DNA of 64,000 nt, taken from contig OX442318.1 of NCBI GenBank assembly GCA_949358305.1, positions 12,878,517-12,942,516 of the forward strand, written 5' to 3'. Below, piece after piece: positions 45,401 through 55,849 of the stretch. Made by a program: the position numbers and the translations under genes. Every line of letters begins with the position of its first letter. Position 1 is the stretch's first letter. The notes below the pieces were generated by a model that was given only the letters and a program-made list of their open reading frames with translations, was not told the DNA's origin and did no database searches. The DNA is from Strigamia acuminata. Taxonomy: Eukaryota > Arthropoda > Chilopoda > Geophilomorpha > Linotaeniidae.

Positions 45401-46900
45401 TTTAAAGTAACATTAACAAAAATAATTTAAAAAAAACAAAACGTAAAATAATTTCCGTGACCACCCGATTCTCCCTTCCGCCGACTTTGATTTCAATTTC
45501 AAACACCTGTTCGTGCATAAAAACCGCATCTGTCTCGATATTTCGTGCCCTAGACTTATTCAAAATGGCACCGAGTATAAACGAAAATGTTGTATCTTTG
45601 GTTTGAGTGCTGCCTGGTGGGAAAAACTGTTATTAACTATACGAGGAGCATGATGCAACCTCTAGTGATGATTTTGCGTCGGCGTAGCAACGGTCGCGTG
45701 GTTCTGGTTCTGCCTTCCATTCCATTACGTTTCGCGCATCGTTTTGACTTTTGATCCGTTGTGTTTCCCTCTGGGATTCTCACCTGCTTATTTCTGAAGA
45801 ATTTTATCCATTTGTAACCAAGGAACTGAATTAGGATTGAATATTGAGTGGATGGTTTGATTTTATCTAATACTTCTCGATTTCCTCTCGTCTCAAATAT
45901 TTGCATTCCTTTTTAGGCCTAATGTTGATTCGAATTGAAATGGTCTGGGGAAATAACTTTTTGTCCAACTTTTTTGCACACATGGGTTGTCTTCTCTTCC
46001 AACTGAATTTAAAGTTTTAATTCTTTTCATATTTTTATTGAATATTCTAAATTTCGAAAATCTAGTTTATCAAAATGATTTCATTTCAGTTTCGCAATCC
46101 GGAAATGCGTTATTTCTTATTAGGTGTTTAGACAGGTGCTAGACATGTCTTATTGACTCTTGGTTACACTTTGAAATTGCTCCTGTTTAAATGGATCCTA
46201 AGGTTGAACTTAACAAATCATGAAATGTAACTGGACAGATCTTTAAATCTATCCATCCACCCATCCACCCATCAAAAAAATTTTTTTTAATTCAACATAA
46301 TTCGCTGTACTTCCACCTTTCTCCACAAAACAATGGTTATTCCAATTTCTTCACATTGAATTCTTCTTTTTCTTGCTTTCATCACCAAACATCTCGAGCT
46401 GTCTTCTCCTTCTTTTCCACTACATTGGCTACTTTTGATCCAGTTCAGTTAAGAACAAAGGGGCGGGTCCTTATTAAATCCTTCTCTGAGAATCCTGAAA
46501 ACGAAACGACAGGAACACGGAGATCCAGAATTAGATGACTGGATTAGATGGTTGGGGACAGTTTGTAAAAGCTGGCATTGTCAAAAATGTAAAATTTAAA
46601 AGAGAGACATGATTTTCTATACATTTGAAGCAGACTCGGATTCGAGTTGCACAGCAAGGGTCATTCATGAATTTCTTTCTCATTCTCTTCCTCTGGAATT
46701 CTACTTAAATCATCCGCATCCAGTTTGAGGTCGCATTGGGACTTGTACTGGCCTCAACAGCTGTGTTGGGCTTCTCTCTTTTTTCCTGACATTACACCAA
46801 CATGAAGGGTTGTCTTGACGGCACCTCTTCAAAATTATTTTCTGATTGTGGTCTCTCCCCCTTTAAATCAAAGATTCCACAATTGTCCATCCCAGGACAT
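39455..46900 (-). repeat. Right arm of the inverted duplication, distal part, with internal triplication
   Basis: Three plus-strand copies of one segment (keyed by AATGTTGATTCGAATTGAAAT and the following TCCAACTGAAT) occur near 39,680, 42,590 and 45,925. The single reverse copy is near 3,960-4,060 in the left arm. Copies of the ATCGTTGTATC-type block lie near 42,400 and 45,730. A direct repeat of about 110 bp (GACCGATGGTTTGACTTT) occurs at 41,459 and 41,950, and TTGGCATCACATTCG occurs three times (40,219; 43,746; 44,177). No gene is supported; short open frames such as 40,980-41,162 and 43,006-43,197 lack recognisable features. Confidence 0.65.
44334..44688. mobile_element. Harbinger-like MITE with TACCTTGTTCGCACCAGAAAG ends
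   Basis: A 355-bp element with inverted ends of more than 50 bp, starting TACCTTGTTCGCACCAG, flanked by TAA on both sides. Paralogous sites at about 41,606 and 43,863 read AGGATAACACTTG without it, confirming insertion and a 3-bp TAA duplication. Trinucleotide TWA duplication is typical of PIF/Harbinger. No coding capacity. Confidence 0.85.
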
Positions 46901-47313
46901 TTTATGTTCGACTAATCTTTGCTGTATCCCACAACCAAATAGGCTCACAAATTAATATGCATCACACACGTACAAACACCTGGGAGGCTAAGATAAAATA
47001 ATTATTTAAATTACCAAAATATAATTAAAATTCTTATGAAAAATTCCATACTGAATGTTATTGTTTTAACATTTAACATTCTTACAAATTTAGGATGTTA
47101 CCCATTCAATTCATTAATTGTGTACAAATATATGCTAAATGCTATACATTGTGTAATATATACATAAAATTAGTTAATAAATTTAAATTCACAAAATTCT
47201 TGGCTAATTACTATAATAATTTACAATAAAATACTTAAAATTTTAAACAAATCGCACTAAAACCTTTTTTTTACAACTAGGAAAAAAAATATAGTGGTGC
47301 TATCTAACAATTG
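46901..47313. other. AT-rich spacer
   Basis: No genes or repeats recognised; it precedes the target site of the large Gypsy element. Confidence 0.6.
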
Positions 47314-47317
47314 CATT

Positions 47318-48320
47318 TGTCATGAACCGGTTGTTTCTGGTATTGGAAACCGCGTTTGAAAGGCGCGCCAGTTACGATACTGGGAGAGCCTGGTCCCGAA
47401 TAAGGGCCCGGGCAACAATAAGCAGCCTGGAGGGTGGCGGCAAGCTTATTCCCCTATTCGATCATTTCACAAATTTTACCGGGTTTGTTGGAGCCTTAAA
47501 AATGGAAGAAGTAATGCTCACGTGCGGAATTAACAACGCAAACGTGGCTTAAGCTAATCTGGCAGGGACCCCTAATGGCGGAGCGGCCAGACCGAGCAAG
47601 CGCGCACTAATCGCGCGCAAAAGACGAAATAAACAACTCATTAGCTACTTGAATTAAACTTCTAGTCCAGAGGCACGTCAGTGGCATAAAACGTCGTGTA
47701 AACACAAAAGAACATCGAAAGGAAAGGAAACAAAGATGACACGCGGAATTTAGACACGCGATATGACCATGAATATACTCAAACATGCACAATTACGTGG
47801 CATGGAGTTATACTGTGAGTTAACACAGGAGAGTCTGCCAAATGCACAACGGCCAGCTAAGGCACTTACGATAGCTCATGGTCTTACGCCTTCTGATCAG
47901 ACTTGGCTGAAACAGCTCAGAAGTGAACTTGGGCCAAGTCTATCACAGAAAACGAGGGGAGAACCATGAGTCAAGCACGCGTAAGCCAATCAGGCGCGCT
48001 CGTGAATAATCATCGCGATGAGTCAGTCGCGAGTGACTAAACATTTAAATTAGTTAGGATGAACTAAACGAAATCAGGAGGGGTAACAGTGGGAAATACA
48101 CAACTTAGACTAGTCTGATGTGGCAGAATTGAGCCACACCAGACCAAATCAAGGGATAAACATGAATAAGAAATGAGGACAAATCAAAACTCAAATTCAA
48201 ACACAAATAGGTTTAGGGATTTATTGGGAGTTTTAACAATGGTGGAAAACACACGGAATAACGCGCACAACACAACAATTAGGTGAGGATTACAAAGCGC
48301 GTAAATGCCGGGCCGTGACA
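47318..48320 (-). repeat. 3' LTR of the large Gypsy element
   Basis: TG...CA ends (TGTCATGAACC on the plus strand to GGCCGTGACA). A purine tract (CCGAGGGGTG on the minus strand) directly abuts it at 48,321. Short open frames inside the LTR (for example 47,322-47,552) are repeated identically in the other LTR and are not considered genes. Confidence 0.95.
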
Positions 48321-48878
48321 CACCCCTCGGACCAGAGTGTTTTAATCTCTGTTCAAAATCTGAAAACGAAAGTAAAACACGATACAAAAAAAATCAAATA
48401 ACAATTGGAATGATTAAACAATACACTAATGAGGCGCGAGAACTTATCGCGGACTAAACAATACAAGCGTTAAGCGCCGAAAACAAAAACTAAACTACTA
48501 GCCCGAGCGCCAGGCACAAATGCACTAATTGCATCAATCACTCGCATAGAGATCTCAACGCTCGCGACTACTACTCACTACAGAGACAAATAAACACTAA
48601 ATTCAAGTTAATGAAAACAAAGTCGCGTAAACACTCCGACGGGAAAAGAATGGAGTTTTGCCCCCGCATTCCCCCTCGAAACGTCAGCGAATATCAACAA
48701 TTAGTAACAAATGTTTTAAAACCAAATATTAGTGCAAAATACATCAAAAAACACAACAACACACTCATCCCAATGTAAACAAAAATCAACACGAACACCA
48801 AAACTCTTATAAAATTGAAACAATGCTAAAAAACGAATAAATATTAAGAAACACTTTAAAAACATAAAAAGAAGGCTG
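48321..48878 (-). other. 3' untranslated region of the Gypsy element
   Basis: Between the pol stop and the 3' LTR, about 560 bp have no recognisable coding content and no envelope-like frame. Confidence 0.7.
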
Positions 48879-51800
48879 TTATGGCGGATCCTCTTCCTGT
48901 TCACAATCATTATACCGAATATTGTTCTCGGCATAATATTGTATGCAAATCTCACGTGATTCCGCACTAAATTTGTCCACTCGGGCGTGTATATCGTCCA
49001 GATCCACCCGGGAAATAAAACTGGCGCCGCAACCATCTCCAACAGCACTCAGCGCTTCTAGTGGGTCCGGAACATCCTCCGAGTCCTTCGCGTCTTCATC
49101 CGGGTCGCGATACCAATGTCGGAGGTCCACGATGTGGTAAGGTTGTGTAACACTTCCGTCCTCCTTCATCAGCAGCACGGTATTCGGTCCGATGATCCGG
49201 TGGATGATGTAAATCCCTTCGGTACGCTGCTGGAAACCTGCTGAGACCTGCTTGTCCGCCGACGACAAGATCCTGCTCCTCAGCGTGACCCAGTCGCCAG
49301 GCTTGAAGTCGTGGGGCCGCCGTTTCCGATCGTACCATCGCTTATGTCGCAGGTTCGCTATCTCCAAGTTCTTCCGCGCCTCGGCTCCGACGCGTAGCAT
49401 GTATCGATGCAAATACCTCGCCTCATCCGGCGGGAGCGGATCCCCGTCGTCGGTGTCGCTGTCGAGGTCGCCTGGATAACGCGCTTCCTGTCCAACGATC
49501 ATCATATACGGCGAAAACTTCAAAGATGTTTGATAGCTGGCATTAATGGCCAAAATGAAGTAGCCGATATGACGGTCCCAGTTCACGTGTTCGTCGATGT
49601 ACGCGAGAATGCAGGTCTTCAGCGACTGGTTTAGGCGCTCCGCCAAGTTCCCCTGCGGATGATACACAGATATGTACTTGTTCACAATGCCCATTCCCGC
49701 ACAGTGCGCTTGAAAACGCGCAGAACGAAATGTAGGCGCATTGTCACTAATCAAAGTCTTTGGGAAGGCCCAACGTTGCACAAACTTCTCGATTTGCCTG
49801 ATGGTAGTTGGCACATCTGCATTTTCAGTAAGCCGAACGTCAACCCATCTGCTAGCTGCGTCTACCATTACGAACGCGTAGCAATTACCCTGGCTAGACT
49901 TCAACTTTTTCCCAAAGTAGTCGACGTAAATGGTTCTGAAACGACGGCGTGGTTTTGCCGTTTCCATTTCTCCCATTGGCAAACGCCGTTCGACCTTTGC
50001 TCTCTGGCATGGCCCGCATACCTTGATCCACTCCGCCACATCTTTCTTCATCCCTGGCCAAAAAACACGCGTCTTTAAACGCATCATGGTCTTTTCAATT
50101 CCGAGGTGGCCAGAAGTTGGCGGGAAGTGAAGGCAGTGAAAATAAATTCGTCTCAAAGGCTCTGGCAAGTAAATACGACGCGATTGGGCGCGCTCGCCAA
50201 TTTTCACCGGCGGATACCTGCACAGAAGCCCATGATACAAGGCCATGTCAACAGATTGCTTTTTAATTTTCTCAGCCTCGTCTTCGTCAGGCGGCAAATG
50301 CCCAGTATCCAGGTACATTATAATACCCTTCGCCCAACTATCAGCCAACTGAACTTCCCTCATTCTTTTCTGAGTTGGCAGAAGCTCGTAAGCCGGATGT
50401 TCAGCCGGTCGATCCTCATCCAGATCTTCGGATTCGTATGGCGAGACTTGGCCGTCCACCAAAGGTTGTTGAGTCTGCCTCGACCGCGTAGTTGGTCGCG
50501 TCGACAAAGGTGGCACCGTAGTCCGATATTCGTCGGAACTATGGTCACTCAAAAATCGCTCGCTACCAGATTTTCCTTTATTCGAAACTGGTGACGCTGG
50601 TGAAGACGAATGCTCACTTCTTGCAGGTGATACAACCTTTTTGGGTCTTCCAACTTTACGTTTTTGTTTTGGTGGCCGTCCTCTTTTCCTTTTAGGCACA
50701 GGATCAGAAGGAACCACTTTGACCTTACAGGGCCTTCCAACATGCCTCTTCAATGGTAAGTCAGTCGGCGGCGCAATTACCTTACGCGGCCTCCCAACAC
50801 ACCTCTTTGGTGGCAAGGCAGCTGGAGGCGTAGTTACACCGGAGAGCTGGTGTGCACCGAACACGGCATTTTCCATGTCGGCCGGCACACTACCCCCCCT
50901 TGAGGGGCCGGGGGGTTTGGGGGGTTGGGTGTTTGAATCCCCAAACAACTCGAGCGGTTCCAACTCCTCAAACTCGCGCTTCTTTTGGAGAATACGCAAC
51001 TTCTTACGAAGTTTAGCCGCATTAACGATCCTTGAGCCAGATGGTTTTGGCACGAAATGCTCGTCGAGCTCCACCATTTCAATGGTCGGCCAACTTGCAA
51101 AATCGTTAAAGAACGCACAATATGTCGCATCATCTACGAGCGGACAATCGTCATCGCCAATCTCAATGGCTGGATCTACAGGAGCTCTGCTCAACGCATC
51201 AGCGACACGATTGCTAGTGCCACTGCAATGCAGAAACGTAAATCGAAAGTCTGACATCGACAGAATCCATCGAGCCAATCTGCCCTTTGGTTCGCGCTGA
51301 GCAAAAAGCCATTTTAAACACTTGTGATCGCTCTCAAGGTAAAAATCCATAAGTTCTAAGTAACTGCGGAAACGCTTAACTGCCCAAACAGCAGCTAGAC
51401 ACTCGATCTCCGTAACGTTATAATTCTTTTCCGCACTATTTAAAGCGCGCGAAGCAAATGCAATTGGCACACGAATGCCATTATTATCCAATTGCATCAA
51501 CGCAGCACCCAAGCCTGAGTAGCTCGCGTCTGTCTGCAGAATATACGGCTTCGACCAGTCAGGAAACCTCCGCTGCAAAGTTGACGTTGCAACTTGGTCC
51601 CGCAGATACTCGAACGCTGCTTGACAGCCATCCGTCCAATTCCATGGCGCGTTCTTCTTCATCAAGGGCCTGAAAACTTCACAAGTCTTCGAGTACCCCG
51701 GAAAAAACGAAGAATAGTACCCAATCATGCCCTTAAAGCGCTGCAACTCTTTTACGTTAGTTGGCGCGGGAAATAATTGGATCGCGCTGGTCTTTTTCGG

Positions 51801-53662
51801 ATTAGGACGAATCTTTCCTTCTTCAACAATATGACCCAACACTTCAAGGCTACGCTTACACAGCTCTGTCTTGCCGGCATTCATCGTGAATCCTGCCGCG
51901 TCAAGAAGTGTCAAAACTTGCTTCAGATGTTCTACATGTTCTTCAAATGTTTTACTAAAGACAATAATGTCGTCAATGTAAACAAAGACGCATTTGTACA
52001 AAAATTCAGCCAGTGTAAGATTCATAGCGCGTTGCAGTGTTGCGGGGCCATTTATTGGTCCAAAAGGCATGCGGACATACTCGTAGAGTCCGCGATGCGT
52101 GATAAAAGCGAGAAAACGTTTATCTCCTGGCCTAACGCCGATCTGATGAAACGCTTCACGTCCATCTATTATGGAAAACCACTTAGCCCCGCCCAAATAT
52201 GAAAAGATGTTATCAATATCTGGGAGGGGATACACGTCGGGCATCGTTTGCGCATTGATAGGGCGAAAGTCCATGGCGCATCTCCATCTGCCATCCTTCT
52301 TGGGGACGACGACCGGGGCCACGGCACAATCACTCTTCGAGCGACGAATAATTCCCTGCGCCAGCTTTTGATCGATGTACTGATCAATAATAGCTTTTTT
52401 AGCAGGGTTTACCGGCCTAACAGGCACGTGTATTGGCCTAAAGTCAGGTTTAAGATCAACCTCAAAAAGAGTGTTATTGCACAACCCCACTTCTTCTCTG
52501 AAGATGTTCGAAACGGGTTTTAACGCGTCAATCAAATGAGTGATGCGTTTTGGTGATAGTTGATTTGATAACTGCCCATAAATCCAGTCCAACTTAGTCG
52601 GATCGGGACAAGGCAGATATTCAACAAAATTGGTCGTAGGAGAAAACTGTCCACCAGTGGAACCAACTTTCCCTTCCACATCCGAAATAACTGAATCGGG
52701 AGGAACTGACGGAACAGACGACTCTGCAGACTGCGACAATCTCTTCCGAGCCCTGCGCACCCGTTTAGAACGTCGGAACTGGCTAAAACTCATGGGCCTC
52801 CGGTAGACACGTGTCGTATCGCGGAATTTAGTTCTGCGCGACTTTTCGCGTCGCGGAGGTGACCAAAGAAATGTCCAACTCCTATTTTCCGCGGTCTTAC
52901 GCGAAACCACAACCTTAACTCTGAATGGCGCATCGTCATGCGGTAACTCAAAAGTTTCGGCGGGCAATGTGCGATGATTCAACAAAACACAATTTACATC
53001 ACTAATCGGGGCAGGAACTGCCATCTTAGGGGCGGCGGGGATTAGTGGCAACAAAAGTACTGGGTCGGAGGCCAGCGCCTGTCTCATAGTCATGAAACTA
53101 CGCCGCTCCTCCGAACCTCTTATGAACCAGCAATTAAGTCCATGGTCCGTACATAATCCAACCGCTCGACAGAAATCTCGTCCGAGCAGCAAGTCCGCTG
53201 ATGAGTCCCCTATAACCAAGCACACAAAAGAGATCAGAGTTTGAGGTGCACGCACGGTTATTTCCACGCTACCCAAAACCTCAACTAATTGATTATTGGC
53301 AACGCGAATGGTCTCGTGCAACACAACCATTTCCACCCCCATCTTCTCATGCAGCTTTTCATACAGATCTTGCGCCATGATGCAGGTCTGCGCACCAGAG
53401 TCAAACTGCGCAATAAATTGGATGTCATTCCAGACGATCTTCACATATTGGGAATCTCGTCGTACTCTCTCTCCAATCCCGATCTCAATTTTTGGCTCCT
53501 CGGACACATCTTTCTCTTTAGGAGAAATCATCACGAATGAAGTCAACTTCGGAAGTATTGGGTCAGTATTAGGCGCGGTCAACACAGATTTTGGTGGCAA
53601 CACGCGCTTCACTTCCGGTGGTTCCGACACAGCTTTAGGTGTTAAACCTACTTCTTCTTTGG
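48879..53662 (-). CDS. Gypsy Pol polyprotein with AT-hook linker
   Basis: A frame of about 1,590 codons in the -1 frame relative to gag. The numbering below counts from the GTG codon at 53,630; translation more likely enters by frameshifting near 53,657-53,663. Protease: DSGA at residues 77-80 (DSG instead of the commoner DTG). A basic Arg-rich spacer covers about 240-300. Reverse transcriptase has catalytic Asp 489 (SIIDGREAF) and YIDD at 551-554. RNase H starts near Asp 701 (QTDAS). A long low-complexity linker (about 815-1,090) holds four AT-hook-like GRP motifs. Integrase has an HHCC zinc finger near 1,165-1,208 (HxxxxxxSGH ... CGPC) and the DDE triad Asp 1,237, Asp 1,296 and Glu 1,331. 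The C-terminal part resembles the Gypsy GPY/F region (GPNTVLL). All catalytic residues I can identify are intact. Confidence 0.95.
50639..50806 (-). other. AT-hook-like cluster in Gypsy Pol
   Basis: Four basic GRP cores lie within about 56 residues: CVGRPRK, HVGRPCK, KRGRPPK and KVGRPKK (residues about 944-998 of Pol). The pattern R-G-R-P or x-G-R-P with flanking Lys/Arg is the AT-hook that inserts into the minor groove of AT-rich DNA in HMGA and many chromatin proteins. The cluster lies between RNase H and the integrase zinc finger. Confidence 0.75.
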
Positions 53663-55636
53663 GTCCACCACTTTGGCGTCGGACTTCAGTGGGGGCCCTC
53701 TCTCGTTTCCCGGAACGACCCAGGGTTTATAACAGTGCGGGCATAGCGGAGCGTTCAATTTAATGTCACGCATATACCACCGATCGCGTCTGTTTTTGGC
53801 CCACTCCGCTCCGGGTGGCAACTTAATGTCCTTAGGTGGGCCGGAGCCCTGAGCGAAGGAGTTATTTTGACTGCAGACATGAGGTTCTCCAGTCTCTACC
53901 GGTGGCTCTGTTCCAACAATAGGCGCAGTTTTCGTAGCCATGATACTACGGACTGTCTGTGCCATTACGCTTTGATTGTCATCATCAAACATGCCACCTT
54001 CCTCTAATTCACCCAAGACTTCCATCACGGCCGCAACCTTATTGCGCGTGAAAAAATGTCGAGTCGAGTTCTTAATCATCTCAACCGGTTTCTTCACGGC
54101 GGCTTCTTGCTTAGTCTGAGCTGCATGCTGGGGAACCGGCATTTGGCCTCGCTTAACCCCGTGCAGGTCGAAATCTTTTTTATGAAGAGATCGTAGTTGC
54201 AGTTCGCTATCTGCTTGCTGTCCCCTAACAATGGCTTGCGACAAGGTTAATACGCCCATTTGACGCATGACTTCCGCAACGTCAGGTTGCAGTCGTCGTT
54301 GGGCTATATCCCATTTTTGACTGTCCCCAACTATCCCTGTTTTCTGTAGGAATCGGTTAGTCTCGCGCAAGAATTTCGCAGTTGGCTCCCCCATCGCTTG
54401 TCGCTTTTCCGCCAAATTGACAGTAGCTTCAGCAACGGTGAGAGAGAACGCGTCTTTAAACAGATGCGCGAACTCATCCCAAAACTCAGGCTTCGGAAGC
54501 AAATCAATGTACCAGTCCAGAGCCTCGCCTTTTAAAGCTTGAGGCACATAATACTCAAGATACACCGACTCCGCCATTCCCGAAGTAAAGAAATGGGCTC
54601 GCAGTTGAGTGAGAAACAAATCCACTGCGTTATAGGCGCCCTTGCTCACATCGAACTCCGGTAACTTCCCCATCCTCATACCGGAAGTTCGAGCAAACTG
54701 TTGTGGTTGCTGCCGCCATTGCTGTTGCGGTAATTGCCCTGTCTGTTGAAATACAGGTATTTGTGGAACAGCACCAGTTTGAAGCGGAACATTAGGCCTT
54801 GGCCGCTGCCCACTTTGAGAGTTTCTCTCTCTTTCCAGCTGGCTCAACGGTATGGATGGCGGTGCACCCACTACCGATGCCTTACTGCGCATTATTGATC
54901 GCATTATTTCGCTGTTAATTTGGATAACGGCTGGATCCACTTCACGAGACTGCACATGGATTCTCCCCTGCACACTGGGTGCTGCACGGGCCCCACCCAA
55001 TATTATCTCACTTGGCGTTAGAATTACAGACGCGTCTCCAGTGGAACGAGGTACCATTTGGGGAACCGTCCGCCCCGACACGCCCAGGAGGATATGAGGT
55101 TCCTGTGGCGGCGGAATTAATGGAATTCCACCCACCAATGGCGGTCGTTGAGCAGCACAGTCCTCCACCACTTTCCTTACACGTTCGACCGTATCCTCGG
55201 CCCAACCATGCAATTGTGCATTTATGGCCCGATCCAGTCTTGCGGAAATTGCCACCTCCATATCATGGAGATAAGCCCCCAAACCAGGCACCTCCGGTGG
55301 CGCTTCTGATTCATTTCTTGTTGGAGCCGAAGCAATGTTTTGCAAACGCGCTGGTTCTTCCAACTCAGCTATAGCGCTGGCCGGAGTTGCAGTATGCACG
55401 CTTATCGGCCCCTCCAAAGTGGGGTTTATATCTCTTTCCATAGAGCTAGGCTGGTCAGTGGAATCTGTTGGTATTTCCTCCAACATCCCACGAAGAGCGC
55501 CCGGTCTTAGACCGCGTAATCTTTCAACTTCCTCACGTCGCTGTCTCTCTACACGTAAACGCACAGGATCCCAACGATCTATGAGGTCGGCAAACATCCC
55601 TCTCTTTTTCTCGGGAGTTTCTTCCTTATTCGCCAT
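53648..55636 (-). CDS. Gypsy Gag polyprotein
   Basis: The likely start is the ATG at 55,636 (MANKEETPEKKRG); the frame is open 11 codons further upstream without an ATG. Residue 662 or so ends just before a TAG at the frameshift region. The N-terminal third is acidic and basic coiled-coil-like; a Pro/Gln-rich stretch follows; the capsid-like domain (around residues 350-490) has the Gag pattern with a FxTQLRAHF start and ALDWY ... FWDEF helices typical of Ty3/Gypsy capsids. No canonical CCHC knuckle is present; near the C-terminus there is only a CPHCYKPW pair of cysteines. Nucleic-acid binding may rely on the basic tail. Confidence 0.9.
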   Translation of the reverse strand: MANKEETPEKKRGMFADLIDRWDPVRLRVERQRREEVERLRGLRPGALRGMLEEIPTDSTDQPSSMERDINPTLEGPISVHTATPASAIAELEEPARLQNIASAPTRNESEAPPEVPGLGAYLHDMEVAISARLDRAINAQLHGWAEDTVERVRKVVEDCAAQRPPLVGGIPLIPPPQEPHILLGVSGRTVPQMVPRSTGDASVILTPSEIILGGARAAPSVQGRIHVQSREVDPAVIQINSEIMRSIMRSKASVVGAPPSIPLSQLERERNSQSGQRPRPNVPLQTGAVPQIPVFQQTGQLPQQQWRQQPQQFARTSGMRMGKLPEFDVSKGAYNAVDLFLTQLRAHFFTSGMAESVYLEYYVPQALKGEALDWYIDLLPKPEFWDEFAHLFKDAFSLTVAEATVNLAEKRQAMGEPTAKFLRETNRFLQKTGIVGDSQKWDIAQRRLQPDVAEVMRQMGVLTLSQAIVRGQQADSELQLRSLHKKDFDLHGVKRGQMPVPQHAAQTKQEAAVKKPVEMIKNSTRHFFTRNKVAAVMEVLGELEEGGMFDDDNQSVMAQTVRSIMATKTAPIVGTEPPVETGEPHVCSQNNSFAQGSGPPKDIKLPPGAEWAKNRRDRWYMRDIKLNAPLCPHCYKPWVVPGNERGPPLKSDAKVVDPKKK
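53657..53663 (-). promoter_or_regulatory. Putative -1 ribosomal frameshift site between gag and pol
   Basis: The minus strand reads CCCAAAG as C CCA AAG in the gag frame, a good X XXY YYZ slippery heptamer. The gag stop TAG follows nine bases later after AAG AAG-type codons. Pol is open in the -1 frame across this point. I did not identify a convincing downstream pseudoknot by eye. Confidence 0.65.
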
Positions 55637-55829
55637 ATTAGTGAGACAATAAGGGTAATAGCAGCTCACTGCAAATGATGCGCACCGTAATTAAACGATA
55701 CGCGAGTACTATGAAGAGTTAGTTACTCTGAAACCTTCCTTTCGGCAAAATAGTCTCTAAAAAACGCCACTAATGCTTGTTAAATAGCAACTAGTTTATA
55801 TGCGCTAGACTGAATAAACTCCAACAAGG

Positions 55830-55847
55830 TCCCGGGTTTCGGCACCA
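55830..55847 (-). other. Primer-binding site complementary to tRNA-Phe
   Basis: The minus strand reads TGGTGCCGAAACCCGGGA two bases after the 5' LTR. This is an 18-base perfect complement to the 3' end of the canonical animal cytosolic tRNA-Phe including CCA (TCCCGGGTTTCGGCACCA). The tRNA identity is from memory of the conserved animal sequence. Confidence 0.85.
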
Positions 55848-55849
55848 CG

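Noticed and set aside
47322-47969. Small open frames in the Gypsy LTR (76 and 68 residues), repeated at 55,854-56,501
   Set aside because: Their identity in both places is explained by the LTR duplication, and no domain or start context supports a gene.
49000-55650. Plus-strand open frames across the Gypsy gag-pol
   Set aside because: Antisense shadows of a well-supported polyprotein.
55830-55847. A tRNA-Phe gene
   Set aside because: Only the 3' 18 bases are present, located exactly after an LTR; it is a primer-binding site and no tRNA body precedes it.
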